A DNA stretch of 19,493 nucleotides. Source: Acanthamoeba castellanii str. Neff (Eukaryota > Discosea > Longamoebia > Acanthamoebidae). Below, in pieces: positions 9,913 to 18,141 of the stretch (positions are counted from its first letter, which is position 1; the number at the start of each line of letters is the position of its first letter). Both the position numbers and the translations under genes were made by a program. Below the pieces are notes generated by a model, which was not told the origin of the DNA, made no database searches, and saw nothing but the letters and a program-made list of their open reading frames with translations. The stretch spans positions 170,914 through 190,406 of the forward strand of contig NW_004457396.1 in assembly GCF_000313135.1 (NCBI RefSeq). The letters are read 5' to 3'.

Positions 9913-10925
9913 TTAGGCGGTCGCAGTCGAGTTGGGGAAGGTGGCGTTGTTGATGTTGCTGATGGCAGCGCTCGGGCAGCTGTGCAGCAGGTTCACCTGG
10001 ACCGATGCCGTGATGTCGACCTCGCCTGCCAGCACTGGAGTCGTTGCCTGCGTGGCCGCGGCAGCATCTGGAGTAGGGCGCTTGTCAGCTGTACGCTGAG
10101 AACAACAAACAAGTTGGGGGGTACCCTTACTGATGGAGGAGGAGGGGGGATTGAAGGCGGGCGAGAGGTTGATGGTGCCCACGCCTACGATCTCGCACCC
10201 GAGCTCACTCACGACCAGCCTTGCGTTGGCTATGCCGTTCGCCACCGCCAGCCTAGTCGCCTCCTGCTGCGCCGTCGTCACTGTTGTAGTAGAAGGGGGT
10301 AAATTATGAGGCCAGCCAGACCCGGGCAAAAGGTGTTGCGGGGCTCAGCGCCGCACCGTTGTTGTCCGAAGGGATGAGCTGGACCGAGTTGATGGTGTTC
10401 GCCCCGGCGGCGACGGCGGCGTCGATGGCCTGGCCCGCTTGGTCGGCCGGCACTTCGAAGCTCACAATGTTGGTCGCTCGGAAGACGGTCTGAGGCTGCG
10501 CCCCAGAACCAGAGCTCCCCGAGAGAGGGAACGGCGTAGGGCTCGGGAAGCTGAGCTGCGTCAGCGAGATGCTGCTCGTCTGCAGTTTGGACACCTGTGG
10601 CAATCAAGAAGAGGTGAGAAGAGTGTAAATGAAGAAGATGATGATGGCGATGATGATGATGATGATGATAAAGTACGTTGAGCGCCTGGAGAGCGGCGAC
10701 AATGGCCTGGGAGGAATTGGCGGCGGCGGCCTGGGCTTGGCTGGCGTTGGAGGAGTCAGCCTGGACGCCCAGCTCGACCCGGGCGATGTCAGCGGGGATC
10801 GTTACGGAGCCCTGGCCGGTCGCCGTGACCACGCTCGAGGTGACATTCACCTCCTGCGCCCAGGTCGCGTGGCAGCAGAACAGTGCGGCTGCGCACAAAG
10901 CCAAAATCGTTGCAAAGCGCATCAT
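9913..10925 (-). CDS. Secreted SIMPL-domain (DUF541) protein
   Basis: Exons on the minus strand: 10925-10677, 10594-10357, 10280-10125, 10067-9913, joining in phase to 265 residues and TAA. The N-terminus is a signal peptide (MMRFATILALCAAALFCCHATWA) with cleavage probably just before QEV. The mature part follows the SIMPL pattern: VTATGQGSVTIPADIARVEL at the start, then many Ala and Gln, a segment with VSKLQTSSISLTQ, then AIDAAVAAGANTINSVQLI, then a helix with EATRLAVANGIANARLVVSE. SIMPL proteins are common in bacteria as periplasmic or outer-membrane proteins of mostly unknown role, and the name comes from a mouse IRAK-interacting protein. Several NxS/T sites fit passage through the ER. The second ATG at 10922 could also start it. 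No membrane anchor follows the signal peptide, so secretion is inferred. Molecular function is unknown. Confidence 0.8.
10622..10675 (-). repeat. GAT/ATC microsatellite in SIMPL gene intron 1
   Basis: A plus-strand run of GATGATG units (10638-10670) just inside the donor of the intron 10595-10676. It reads ATCATC on the coding strand. A comparable CAT/ATC-rich tract lies in an intron of the neighbouring zinc-module gene (about 13167-13207). Confidence 0.8.
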
Positions 10926-11132
10926 TTCTTCGTGTTGCGTGTGGTTGTGTGTTGCGTGTGGGCGTGGTTGTAGATGCGGGAGGTGGTGAATGAAGCTATC
11001 GTCTTGTTGCGCGCTATTGTACGCTCGAAATTGGCCCAAGAGGGTGACGCGGTCCCCACTTCCCTGCCAAATTTCGGCCATCGGACCTAAAACGATAGGG
11101 AACTGTATTCAGAGGGGGGAGATGAGGAAGCG
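10926..11132 (-). promoter_or_regulatory. Promoter / 5' UTR of the SIMPL gene and 3' flank of the zinc-module gene
   Basis: A 207-bp spacer between two genes on the minus strand. On that strand 11092-11080 reads TTTTAGGTCCGAT, a 13-mer found again upstream of the zinc-module gene. It has the look of a 3' splice site (TTTTAG/G) and so may mark a 5' UTR intron. No other clear signal is seen. Confidence 0.4.
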
Positions 11133-13632
11133 CTACACGGCCACTCGCGTGCCGCAGCCGCCGCAGAAGCCCTGGCCGGGCTTGAGCTCCTCACCGCACG
11201 AGCCGCAGCTGGCCTGGGACTTGCGGTAGCACTCGGTGTGCCAGTCCTGGCCCTTGACGATGGTCTTGAGGCCCTGGTCCACGCCCGCCACCAGCTGCAC
11301 TCCGCAGCCCGGGCACGACGACACCTGCGCCGCGAGGCCCGCCGACGGACCCCGGGTGGGGTTGGCCTTCTCGTAGCATTCCTTGTGCCACTCCTGGCCG
11401 CGCGCGATGGTCTTCATCGCCGTGTCTTGGCCCACCACCATGTGGCCCTGGCAGCCCGGGCACTTGCTCGTCTGCGCCGCGAGACCCGCCGACGGACCCT
11501 TGGTCGGGTTGGCCTGCAACCGGAAGATCGTATCTTGTGAGTCGGTGTCGGTGTTGTGTGTGTGTGTGCGTGTGCGTGTGCGTGTGCGTGTGCGTACCTT
11601 CTCGTAGCACTCCTTGTGCCACTCCTGGCCGCGCGCGATGGTCTTGGTCGCGGTGTCCTGGCCCACCACCATGCCCACACCGCAGCCGGGGCAATGGCAC
11701 ACCTGCGCCGCGAGGCCCGCCGACGGACCCTTGGACGGATAGGCCTTCTCGTAGCAGTCCTTGTGCCACTCCTGGCCGCGTGCGATGGTCTTGGTCGCGG
11801 TGTCCTGGCCCACCACCATGTGGCCCTGGCAGCCCGGGCACTTGCTCGTCTGCGCGCCGAGACCCGCCGACGGACCCTTGGTCGGGTGCGCGATCTCGTA
11901 GCACTCCTTGTGCCACTCCTGGCCGCGCGCAATGGTCTTGGTCGCCGTGTCCTGGCCCACCACCATGTGTCCCTGGCAGCCGGGGCACTTGCTCGTCTGC
12001 GCGCCGAGGCCCGCCGACGGACCCTTGGTCGGGTGCGCGATCTCGTAGCAGTCCTTGTGCCACTCCTGGCCGCGCGCGATGGTCTTGGTCGCGGTGTCCT
12101 GGCCCACCACCATCTCACCCTGGCAGCCGGGGCACTTGCTCGTCTGCGCCGCGAGGCCCGCCGACGGACCCTTGGCCGGGAAGGCCTTGTCGTAGCACTC
12201 CTTGTGCCACTCCTGGCCGCGCGCGATGGTCTTGGTGCCCGAGTCCTGGCCCACCACCATGCCCACACCGCAGCCGGGGCAATGGCACACCTGCGCCGCG
12301 AGACCCGCCGACGGACCCTTCGAGGGATACGCCTGCGCATACCACACACCATTAGGCCATGTTCGCGTGTGTATGCGGTTTGTGCGTGTGCGTGCCTTCT
12401 CGTAGCAGTCCTTGTGCCACTCCTGGCCGCGTGCGATGGTCTTCATTGCGGTGTCCTGGCCCACCACCATGTGGCCCTGGCAGCCCGGGCACTTGCTCGT
12501 CTGCGCGCCGAGGCCCGCCGACGGACCCTTCGAGGGATACGCCTGCGCATACCACACATACCATTAGGCCACGTGTGCGTGTGCGGTGTGTGCGTCTGTC
12601 AACGCATTGATGCGCGTGCCTTCTCATAGCAGTCCTTGTGCCACTCCTGGCCGCGTGCGATGGTCTGTGCCGTGTCCCTGGCCCACCACCATGTGGCCCT
12701 GGCAGCCCGGGCACTTGCTCGTCTGCGCGCCGAGGCCCGCCGACGGACCCTTGGTCGGGTGCGCGATTTCGTAGCACTCCTTGTGCCACTCCTGGCCGCG
12801 CGCAATGGTCTTGGTCGCCGTGTCCTGGCCCACCACCATCTCACCCTGGCAGCCGGGGCACTTGCTCGTCTGCGCCGCGAGGCCCGCCGACGGACCCTTG
12901 GCCGGGAAGGCCTTCTCGTAGCAGTCCTTGTGCCACTCCTGGCCGCGTGCGATGGTCTTGGTCGCCGTGTCCTGGCCCACCACCATGTGGCCCTGGCAGC
13001 CCGGGCACTTGCTCGTCTGCGCCGCGAGACCCGCCGACGGACCCTTGGTCGGGTGCGCCTGGTCGTAGCACGGCTTGTGCCACGTCTTTCCGCCCAAAAC
13101 CACACGCTCGCCGCCCACGCTCGCCGGCACTGCCATCACCATCACCACCACCACGCTGACGTCAGCACATGTCATCATCAACATCATCAACGCCATCGTC
13201 ATCATCAGCGTTGGGAGGAGAAGGTGGTGGTACTGGTCTGGGAGCAGCCGGGGCAGGTCTCGAAGCTGCCGCCGACGGTCGAACCGGTGGCGGCGGCTCC
13301 GCACTTGACGCAGAACCTGCCGTTGAACTGAGCACCTGCAGATGCGCGAGTAGAGAAGGAGATGATGGATTCAGGTCACCTTCCTCTTCTCCTCTGATCC
13401 TCCTTGCCTTTTCATCCTCCTCCTCATCCTCGTTGTTCCACTTTTCATCTTCTTCCACTTCCACTTCCACAAATGCTATCACCCCTCTTCTTCTTCGTCA
13501 CCTTCGTCGTTTGTTAATTTTATAATTAATCACTAGTTTAAAATCGCGAGTAAAAAGAAGAAAATAAAATGGTTATTTATTCAACAGGGGATGGATGAGG
13601 GAGGGCATACCACAGCTTGTACAGAAAACCAT
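11133..13632 (-). CDS. Tandem half-LIM zinc-module protein with terminal zinc ribbons (possible frameshift)
   Basis: Exons on the minus strand: 13632-13611, 13335-13234, 13129-12620, 12542-12396, 12332-11598, 11513-11133. The product begins MVFCTSCGAQFNGRFCVKCG, a CX2C-X8-CX2C zinc ribbon. Twelve modules follow, each with CPGC, 20-21 residues and then WHxxC, e.g. CPGCQGHMVVGQDTATK...QEWHKDC. The C-terminus is a second ribbon, CGSCGEELKPGQGFCGGCG. Each CX2C...HX2C set can bind one zinc, like the first finger of a LIM domain, but the second LIM finger is replaced by a linker such as AHPTKGPSAGLGAQTS. The period is 49 residues. LIM-type fingers mediate protein contacts, often with the cytoskeleton; the role here is unknown. 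There is no signal peptide or membrane segment. Exon 3 is one base too long: an extra C in the CCC at 12676-12678 shifts the frame within module 3. Without it the model gives about 631 residues. Confidence 0.75.
11514..11597 (-). other. GT-AG intron in the zinc-module array, with TG/CA microsatellite
   Basis: Donor AAG/GTACGCACACGC at 11597 and acceptor TTGCAG/GCC at 11514, phase 0, right after the CYEK codons of a module. Most of it is a CA/CGCA repeat (plus-strand TGTGCG, 11551-11594). It is 84 nt with no stop in frame, so retention would not truncate the protein. Confidence 0.75.
12333..12395 (-). other. GC-AG intron b in the zinc-module array
   Basis: Donor AAG/GCACGCACACGC at 12395 and acceptor GTATGCGCAG/GCG at 12333. 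It sits at the same codon position as the GT-AG intron further on, after CYEK and before the Y/N-P-S/T-K linker. It is 63 nt and open in frame, so retention would insert 21 residues. Homology to intron c (12543-12619), which contains a stop, supports it being a true intron. Confidence 0.65.
12543..12619 (-). other. GC-AG intron c in the zinc-module array
   Basis: Donor AAG/GCACGCGCATC at 12619 and acceptor GTATGCGCAG/GCG at 12543. It is 77 nt with an in-frame TGA soon after the donor, so it must be removed to continue the array. The last part (TGGCCTAATGG...GTGTGGTATGCGCAG) is nearly the same as in intron b, so unit and intron were copied together. The exon between b and c, 12396-12542, is exactly one 147-bp unit. 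Confidence 0.75.
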
Positions 13633-14095
13633 TGTCTATGTATATCTATAAATGTCTATGTAGCTGCCGGTAGTTGGGTGATCGGACCTAAAAGAATGAA
13701 AGCGGTGGCCTTGATCTTTCTCTCTTGTTGTATGATGTGAAGAAGTGTGAGCTTAGGACTCCTCCTAAAACACCAAAGTGCAATTAGGTTGACTCACAAA
13801 GTGGGGTTGCAGCCACTGGGAAAGAACGAAAGGGAAAAGAATGGCGTCCGTCGTTTTCTTTCTCACCTTTTTTTCCCCTTGTTTGGTTCGTGCCAAGGAG
13901 ACGCGTCCGTTGGGACAAGATCCCCGCTCATGGCTCAGTGCAGTGAAGTATGGTTGGAGAATGAATCGTATTGAATCGCTAATGAAAGCTAAGGGAATGT
14001 AGAAAACAACAAGTTGCACTTGAAAGAGATAGATAGATGCGGTAGCGTCGGGGGTTGGCACTTGAGCTCCGTCGGCAGCTGAATGGCTCGGCTCA
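13633..14095 (-). promoter_or_regulatory. Promoter / 5' UTR of the zinc-module gene and 3' flank of the Leo-type gene
   Basis: A spacer of 463 bp between two minus-strand genes. Near the left end, minus strand 13693-13681 repeats the 13-mer TTTTAGGTCCGAT seen upstream of the SIMPL gene, here 49 bases before the ATG. A T-rich run on the plus strand (13850-13880) and GATAGATAGATG near 14030 belong to the right half, likely the 3' UTR of the lectin gene. I see no further gene. Confidence 0.4.
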
Positions 14096-15432
14096 TCAGT
14101 TGTCGCACTCGGGCATGCACTGGCGTTCGTGGGGGCAGCTCTGGCCGGCCTTCAGGTAGACGCCGTGGTCGTTGGGGTAGCACCCGTTGCCGTCGGCGTA
14201 GAACACGCCCTTGGAGGTCTGGGTCGGATAGCAGCCGCGGCCGTCGCGGTAGTACCACTTGCCGTTGATCAGACGCGGGCAGCACCCATTGCGGTCCGGC
14301 TTCTGGCCACCGGGGCACTGCTGCTTGGTCGTCGTCTGCTGTTGAGTCGTCGTCTGCTGCTGGGTCGTGGTCTGCTGCTTGGTCGTGGTGGTTTCCTGGG
14401 GAGTCGTGGTCTGCTGCTTGGTGGTCGTGGTCTCCTGCCTGGTCGTGGTGGTCTCGCGAGGAGTGGTGGTCTGCTGCTGGGTCGTGGTGGTCTCCTGAGG
14501 AGTCGTGGTCTGCTGCTTGGTGGTTGTGGTCTCCTGCTGGGTCGTGGTCTGCTGCTTGGTCGTCGTAGTTTCCTGAGGAGTGGTGGTCTGCTGCTTGGTC
14601 GTGGTCACCTCCTTGGTCGTGGTGGTCTCCTGCGGAGTCGTGGTCTGCTGCTTGGTCGTGGTGGTCTCCTGCTTGGTGGTGGTCGTCTCGCGAGGAGTGG
14701 TGGTCTGCTGCTGGGTCGTCGTGGTCTCCTGAGGAGTGGTGGTCTGCTGCTTGGTGGTGGTCACCTCCTTGGTTGTGGTGGTCTCCTGCGGGGTGGTGGT
14801 CTGCTGCTTGGTCGTAGTCACCTCCTTGGTCGTCGTGGTCTCCTGCGGAGTGGTGGTCTGCTGCTTGGTGGTGGTCACCTCCTTGGTCGTCGTGGTCTCG
14901 CGAGGAGTGGTGGTCTGCTGCTTGGTCGTGGTCACCTCCTTGGTCGTGGTAGTCTCCTGCGGAGTCGTGGTCTGCTGCTTGGTGGTGGTCTGCTGCTGGG
15001 TTGTGGTCTGCTGCTGGGTGGTCGTCTGCTGCTTGGTCGTGGTCGAGGACGAGCCGTCGGGCCTCACACAGCTGGGGTGGCACTGCTGTCCGCTCGGGCA
15101 CGACTGGCCCGCCGGGTTGTAGACGCCGTGCTCGTTCGGGTAGCACCTGAGAAGCATCGATCATGAGGATTCCACATTCAACTGCTGGTAAGAAAAGATG
15201 CGAGATGAAGGTGGTACCCGTTGGAGTCAGCGTAGAAGACGTGGCCGCCGATGCTCTTGGGGTAGCACTGGTTCTTGACGTCGCGGTAGTAGCCGAAGCC
15301 GTTGATGAGCTGGGGGCAGCAGCCGCTGGCATCGGGCCAAAAGCCGCCCGGGCAGGGTCCGCCTTGGGCCGTCGCACTTGCGATCATCATCACAGCCGCC
15401 AGGGCAGTCAGCAGGAAGAGCTTGGAATTCAT
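14096..15432 (-). CDS. Leo-type lectin: two 8-Cys domains joined by a Thr-rich spacer, secreted
   Basis: Exons on the minus strand: 15432-15218 and 15146-14096, phase-matched, 421 residues and TGA. A signal peptide (MNSKLFLLTALAAVMMIASATA) leads into the first domain (about 24-103). Its eight cysteines are arranged as GPCP, GCCP, QCYP, GCYP, SCPSGQQC and PSC. The last 73 residues repeat the same pattern (CPGG, GCCP, GCYP, GCYPNDHGVY, SCPHERQC, ECDN). Between them lies a spacer of about 245 residues made of TTTKQQ, TTTPQE and TTTTKEV units, likely O-glycosylated. Acanthamoeba Leo lectins are known as cyst-wall proteins with two 8-Cys domains, some with Thr-rich spacers, and bind cellulose. Assignment to that family rests on architecture and cysteine count, not on a search. 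The intron at 15147-15217 falls inside domain one, just before the fifth cysteine; the second copy has no intron there. Confidence 0.8.
14318..15053 (-). repeat. Thr-rich tandem repeat spacer
   Basis: Coding minisatellite of 18-21 bp units giving TTTKQQ, TTTQQQ, TTTPQE, TTTPRE and TTTTKEV. The compound unit TTTKQQ-TTTPQE-TTTTKEV occurs several times in a row near the N-terminal side; the C-terminal side is more mixed (QQQ, KQE, RQE). Synonymous differences among ACC, ACG and ACT codons show that it is not brand new throughout. Such arrays vary in length between strains. Confidence 0.95.
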
Positions 15433-16612
15433 CGTCGAAGTCGAAGGCAGTGCTGCTGTTGTTGTTCTTGTTGATGTTATGTTGATGAATGTCCACTCTC
15501 CCGCTGCGTCTCCTTTTTGTGTTGGTCACCAGCCAATAAGCTCTGGCCGATGGCTGAGTTTGAGGGCCAATGGGAACGCCCATCGTTTCGTTTGAAAGAG
15601 ACCACCCACCTCCGAACGTGGGCTCGCGGAATGGCCCGTGGCGGGCGCTGTAGCTGACGAAGCCCAAGCTGGCGCATGAGAACGAAATGGGTATGTTTGT
15701 CTCGATATTGCCAGCGCGTTGCATGGGCGATGGGGTGGCGCGCGAAGCCGGTTGTGTGTGATGATCAATGGGTTCAGGTACCTCAAGTGCGGGTGCGACT
15801 CACCAATGGAAAAGTTTCTTGCAAATCCTGTGACTCGGCCATCGCGCCTGCCCACTCACCCCGACGCTCTGGTTCAATCACCACCACTTGCAACAACACG
15901 CCAACTCAACCAACACCGGCGCCATACACACCCCAATTGCTGGATGTAACCCTAACAGTTAATACACGGAGTTACAAGTCCCATAATGCCTCGATTCGTG
16001 TGTGTGTGTGCGGGTCAAAGTGGCCGCACCCGCACTCAACAGTTCGCCGGCCCGCCTAAGCAGCGGGCTGTCACCGTGCTTGCGGGGCATGTGGGTGGAG
16101 GGATTGGTGGCGTGCGTAGACGAGCGAGGGTTTAGGCCCACGCCGAAGGCCGCTGCCCCATTCCAGAAGGAGACTCGACATTGTGGCCCTCTCGGAGGGG
16201 AGGGCTTCAAGGTCGATGATGAGCGTCGCACCGCCTCAGGCTGGTTGACAGAGCAGGGAAAAGACGCCGGTCCCCTTGGTGGAGGGATCACAGCCCTGAG
16301 TGGGTCCTCTCGGGAAGCTGCGTATCGACTCCAACACCTCCACTTTTTTGATCATGTTTCCAGTTAATCTTGCTCGCATAAGATTTGATTCGATCGAGCG
16401 ATTGATCGATTGCTCGCTCATCTAAGCGGCCAGAAGAGATGTGAGACGTGGGACCCACCAGAGATTGATTCACTATGCCACGTCAGTCGAGGGCCACGTC
16501 GACCCAGTAGGTTTTCCTTTTCAGATTTCTTTTTCTTTTTGTCCTGCTTTATGCCCCTTGGTGAAGAAGGAGCCAACATCTTGCGACCAAGCCAGCAGGC
16601 AAGCGTAGAAGA
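15433..16612. promoter_or_regulatory. Divergent intergenic region, Leo-type lectin / ERGIC gene
   Basis: About 1.2 kb with no gene I can support. Next to the lectin, CCAAT boxes occur at 15533-15537 and 15567-15571 (inverted relative to it), about 100-140 bases before its ATG. Further on are a CA-rich stretch (15900-15940) and short open frames with no family resemblance. An imperfect palindrome, 16395-16416 (CGAGC...GCTCG), lies about 200 bases before the ERGIC start. The part next to the ERGIC gene has a T-rich run at 16514-16550. Regulation of either gene is inferred from position only. Confidence 0.4.
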
Positions 16613-18141
16613 ATGAGGTAAGTCCAGCCTCCTCACCAATTCTCCTTTAAAGCCCGTTGGGCTTCTAACACTCTCCTCCTCAAGGAATGCCGAGAAGTGG
16701 TTGAGAGAGTTCGACATCTTTTCCAAAGTCGACCCCACGGCGCCACGCGTCAAGACCGTGTCCAGCGGAGCAGGTAAGCTTCCACTGCACGCCCTCTCCA
16801 TTTCCTTCTTTTCGAACGAGTTGAGTTCCTCGGCTCACCTGACTGGGCTCGCACAGTGTCCATTCTCTGCTTCTTCCTGCTGGGATATCTCTTTCTCCAG
16901 GAGGTGGCCGAATACCAGAAGGCCGAGGTGACGTCGCAGGTGAGCGTGGACACCACCATACGCAATGAGTTCGACTCCCTCCTGGTCAGCCTCACCGTCG
17001 AGTTCCCAAGTACGCCGCTTCTTTTTCCCATGCTGGTGGGCTACTGAAGGCTAAGCCCGTCTCTGTGCAGACCTGGGTTGTGAAGATTTTGGAGTGGATG
17101 CCGCGGACTACACGGGCCACTTGCTGGGCGATGCCACAGGACCAGGCGGCACTCTCGTCAAGCGGCCACTTACAGCTGATAGTACGCTCTCTGGCCTCAT
17201 CGTAGAGCAGTCTTATCGGCTGCTGCTCACGGTCAGGCTCGCTCACCCCCTCCAGATCGGAGGGAGGCAACAGGATGTCTGCTGACGGGCCACATGGCCG
17301 TAAGGAAGATTCGTGGCCAGTTCCAGATCAGCTCCCGCCGCTTCAATCCGTTCTCCATCTATGGTAGCGTGTCCCCCTCCCTCCTCTGCGCTGCGCGCCA
17401 CCCAGTTGTCTTCAGTCCTTAAACAAGCACACCCCGACAGAGGACCACCCGCATCCACACCCCGAGGACAGCCTCCCGTTCAACGTGACCCACCGCATCC
17501 GCGAGTTGTCCTTCGGCCCCAAAGTGCTCCCCGACGTTGGGCCGCTCGACGGGATCGTGCAGACCATGCGCGAGGGTAAGTTGCTTGTTGGCTGTGGGGA
17601 AGAGCAGGACGGACTGGTCCTCACCACCTCTTCTTCTTCTTCTTCTTCTGCCTTGGCCGCAGGTGAGCGTAGCCAATACTCGTACTTCCTGCAGATTGTG
17701 CCGGCCTCTTACCACTACGCTGATGGTCGGGTCGTCGAGTACGTGCCAGTTTTCGTGTGCTGTGTGATGTCTTTGTTTGAGAACCCATCGACGTGTTGCT
17801 GACAGCCGGAGAACAGGTCCTACAGCTTCGCGTTCACGATGCACACAGAGTCGAGGAGCGAATTGGCACCAGGTGAGTGGAGTGTCCGTGCTTAGTGAGC
17901 CGCGCGTGTGTCGTGCCGTGTGTGGTGTTGGTGTCTCACCCACGCTCTTGATGCCGCATGGCCAGGTGTTTTCTGGAAGTACGACTTCTCGCCGTACGCG
18001 ACGTCGTTGCGGGAGGTGCCCAAGTCCTTCTCGCACTTCATCACCCGATGCTGCGCCGTGATCGGGGGCACCTTCGTCGTCTTTGGTCTCCTCTCCGCCC
18101 TCGCCTCTCGTCTGGAGACCGCCGCCAAGAAGAGCAAGTAA
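16613..18141 (+). CDS. ERGIC1/Erv41-like ER-Golgi cargo receptor
   Basis: Exons 16613-16617, 16685-16773, 16857-17009, 17071-17181, 17274-17363, 17441-17575, 17663-17738, 17817-17872, 17966-18141 join in phase to 296 residues (animal ERGIC1 has 290). The family cycles in COPI and COPII vesicles between ER and Golgi as a heteromer that retrieves ER residents. Order: cytosolic LREFDIFSKV...RVKTVSSGA, membrane helix 1 (VSILCFFLLGYLFLQEV, about 32-48), a lumenal domain with FPNLGCEDFGVDAAD and CLLTGHMAVRKIRGQFQI (the conserved cysteine pair) and THRIRELSFGPK, then VFWKYDFSP. Helix 2 is about CCAVIGGTFVVFGLLSALA, followed by a short cytosolic tail ending KKSK, which fits a KKxx ER-retrieval signal. 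The first coding exon is only five bases (ATG AG). It converges with RAD52. Confidence 0.9.
17628..17650 (+). repeat. TTC microsatellite in an ERGIC gene intron
   Basis: A run of about seven CTT/TTC units ahead of the acceptor TTGGCCGCAG of the intron 17576-17662. It would serve as the polypyrimidine tract. Confidence 0.85.

Larger units (their letters stand above)
11290..13060 (-). repeat. 147-bp coding tandem repeat (49-residue zinc module)
   Basis: About eleven near-identical units plus a divergent first one. The CPGC codons recur at about 13000, 12850, 12706, 12485, 12274, 12127, 11980, 11832, 11685, 11455 and 11308; intervals are 147 bp except where introns intervene. Subtypes can be told apart: QGH or QGE or GVG after CPGC, linkers FPAK, HPTK, YPSK or NPTK, and ends QTS or QVC. 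The order FPAK-linked, QGE, QGH, QGH/YPSK occurs twice in a row, which implies duplication of a four-unit block. The high nucleotide identity points to recent expansion or gene conversion. Confidence 0.9.

Noticed and set aside
11556..12629. Long plus-strand open frame of about 357 codons across the zinc-module array
   Set aside because: It mirrors the 147-bp coding repeat. The cysteines and the C-X2-C / H-X2-C pattern are only on the minus strand, and the minus-strand frames have matching splice phases.
11290..13060. Repeat period of 147 bp equals nucleosomal DNA length
   Set aside because: The period is 49 codons of a zinc module, which explains it fully; the match in length is most likely coincidence.
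13340..13482. Acidic open frame on the minus strand (VEVEVEEDEKWNNEDEEEDEK)
   Set aside because: It has no ATG and lies inside intron 1 of the zinc-module gene. Joining 13611 to 13335 instead gives a perfect zinc ribbon with matching phase.
14129..15166. Open frame of about 345 codons on the plus strand, opposite the Leo-type lectin
   Set aside because: It is the antisense of the Thr-rich repeat; a repeat with no stop on the other strand stays open automatically. The product is monotonous Gly/Leu/Arg/Val and there is no independent start or splice evidence.
15947..15957. Telomere-like TAACCCTAACAG
   Set aside because: Only one and a half copies, inside a gene-rich region; not a telomere or clear interstitial array.
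16002..16367. Plus-strand open frame of 121 codons in the lectin/ERGIC intergenic region, with a minus-strand partner
   Set aside because: No family resemblance, no splice pattern like its neighbours, and GC-rich DNA readily gives open frames of this size.
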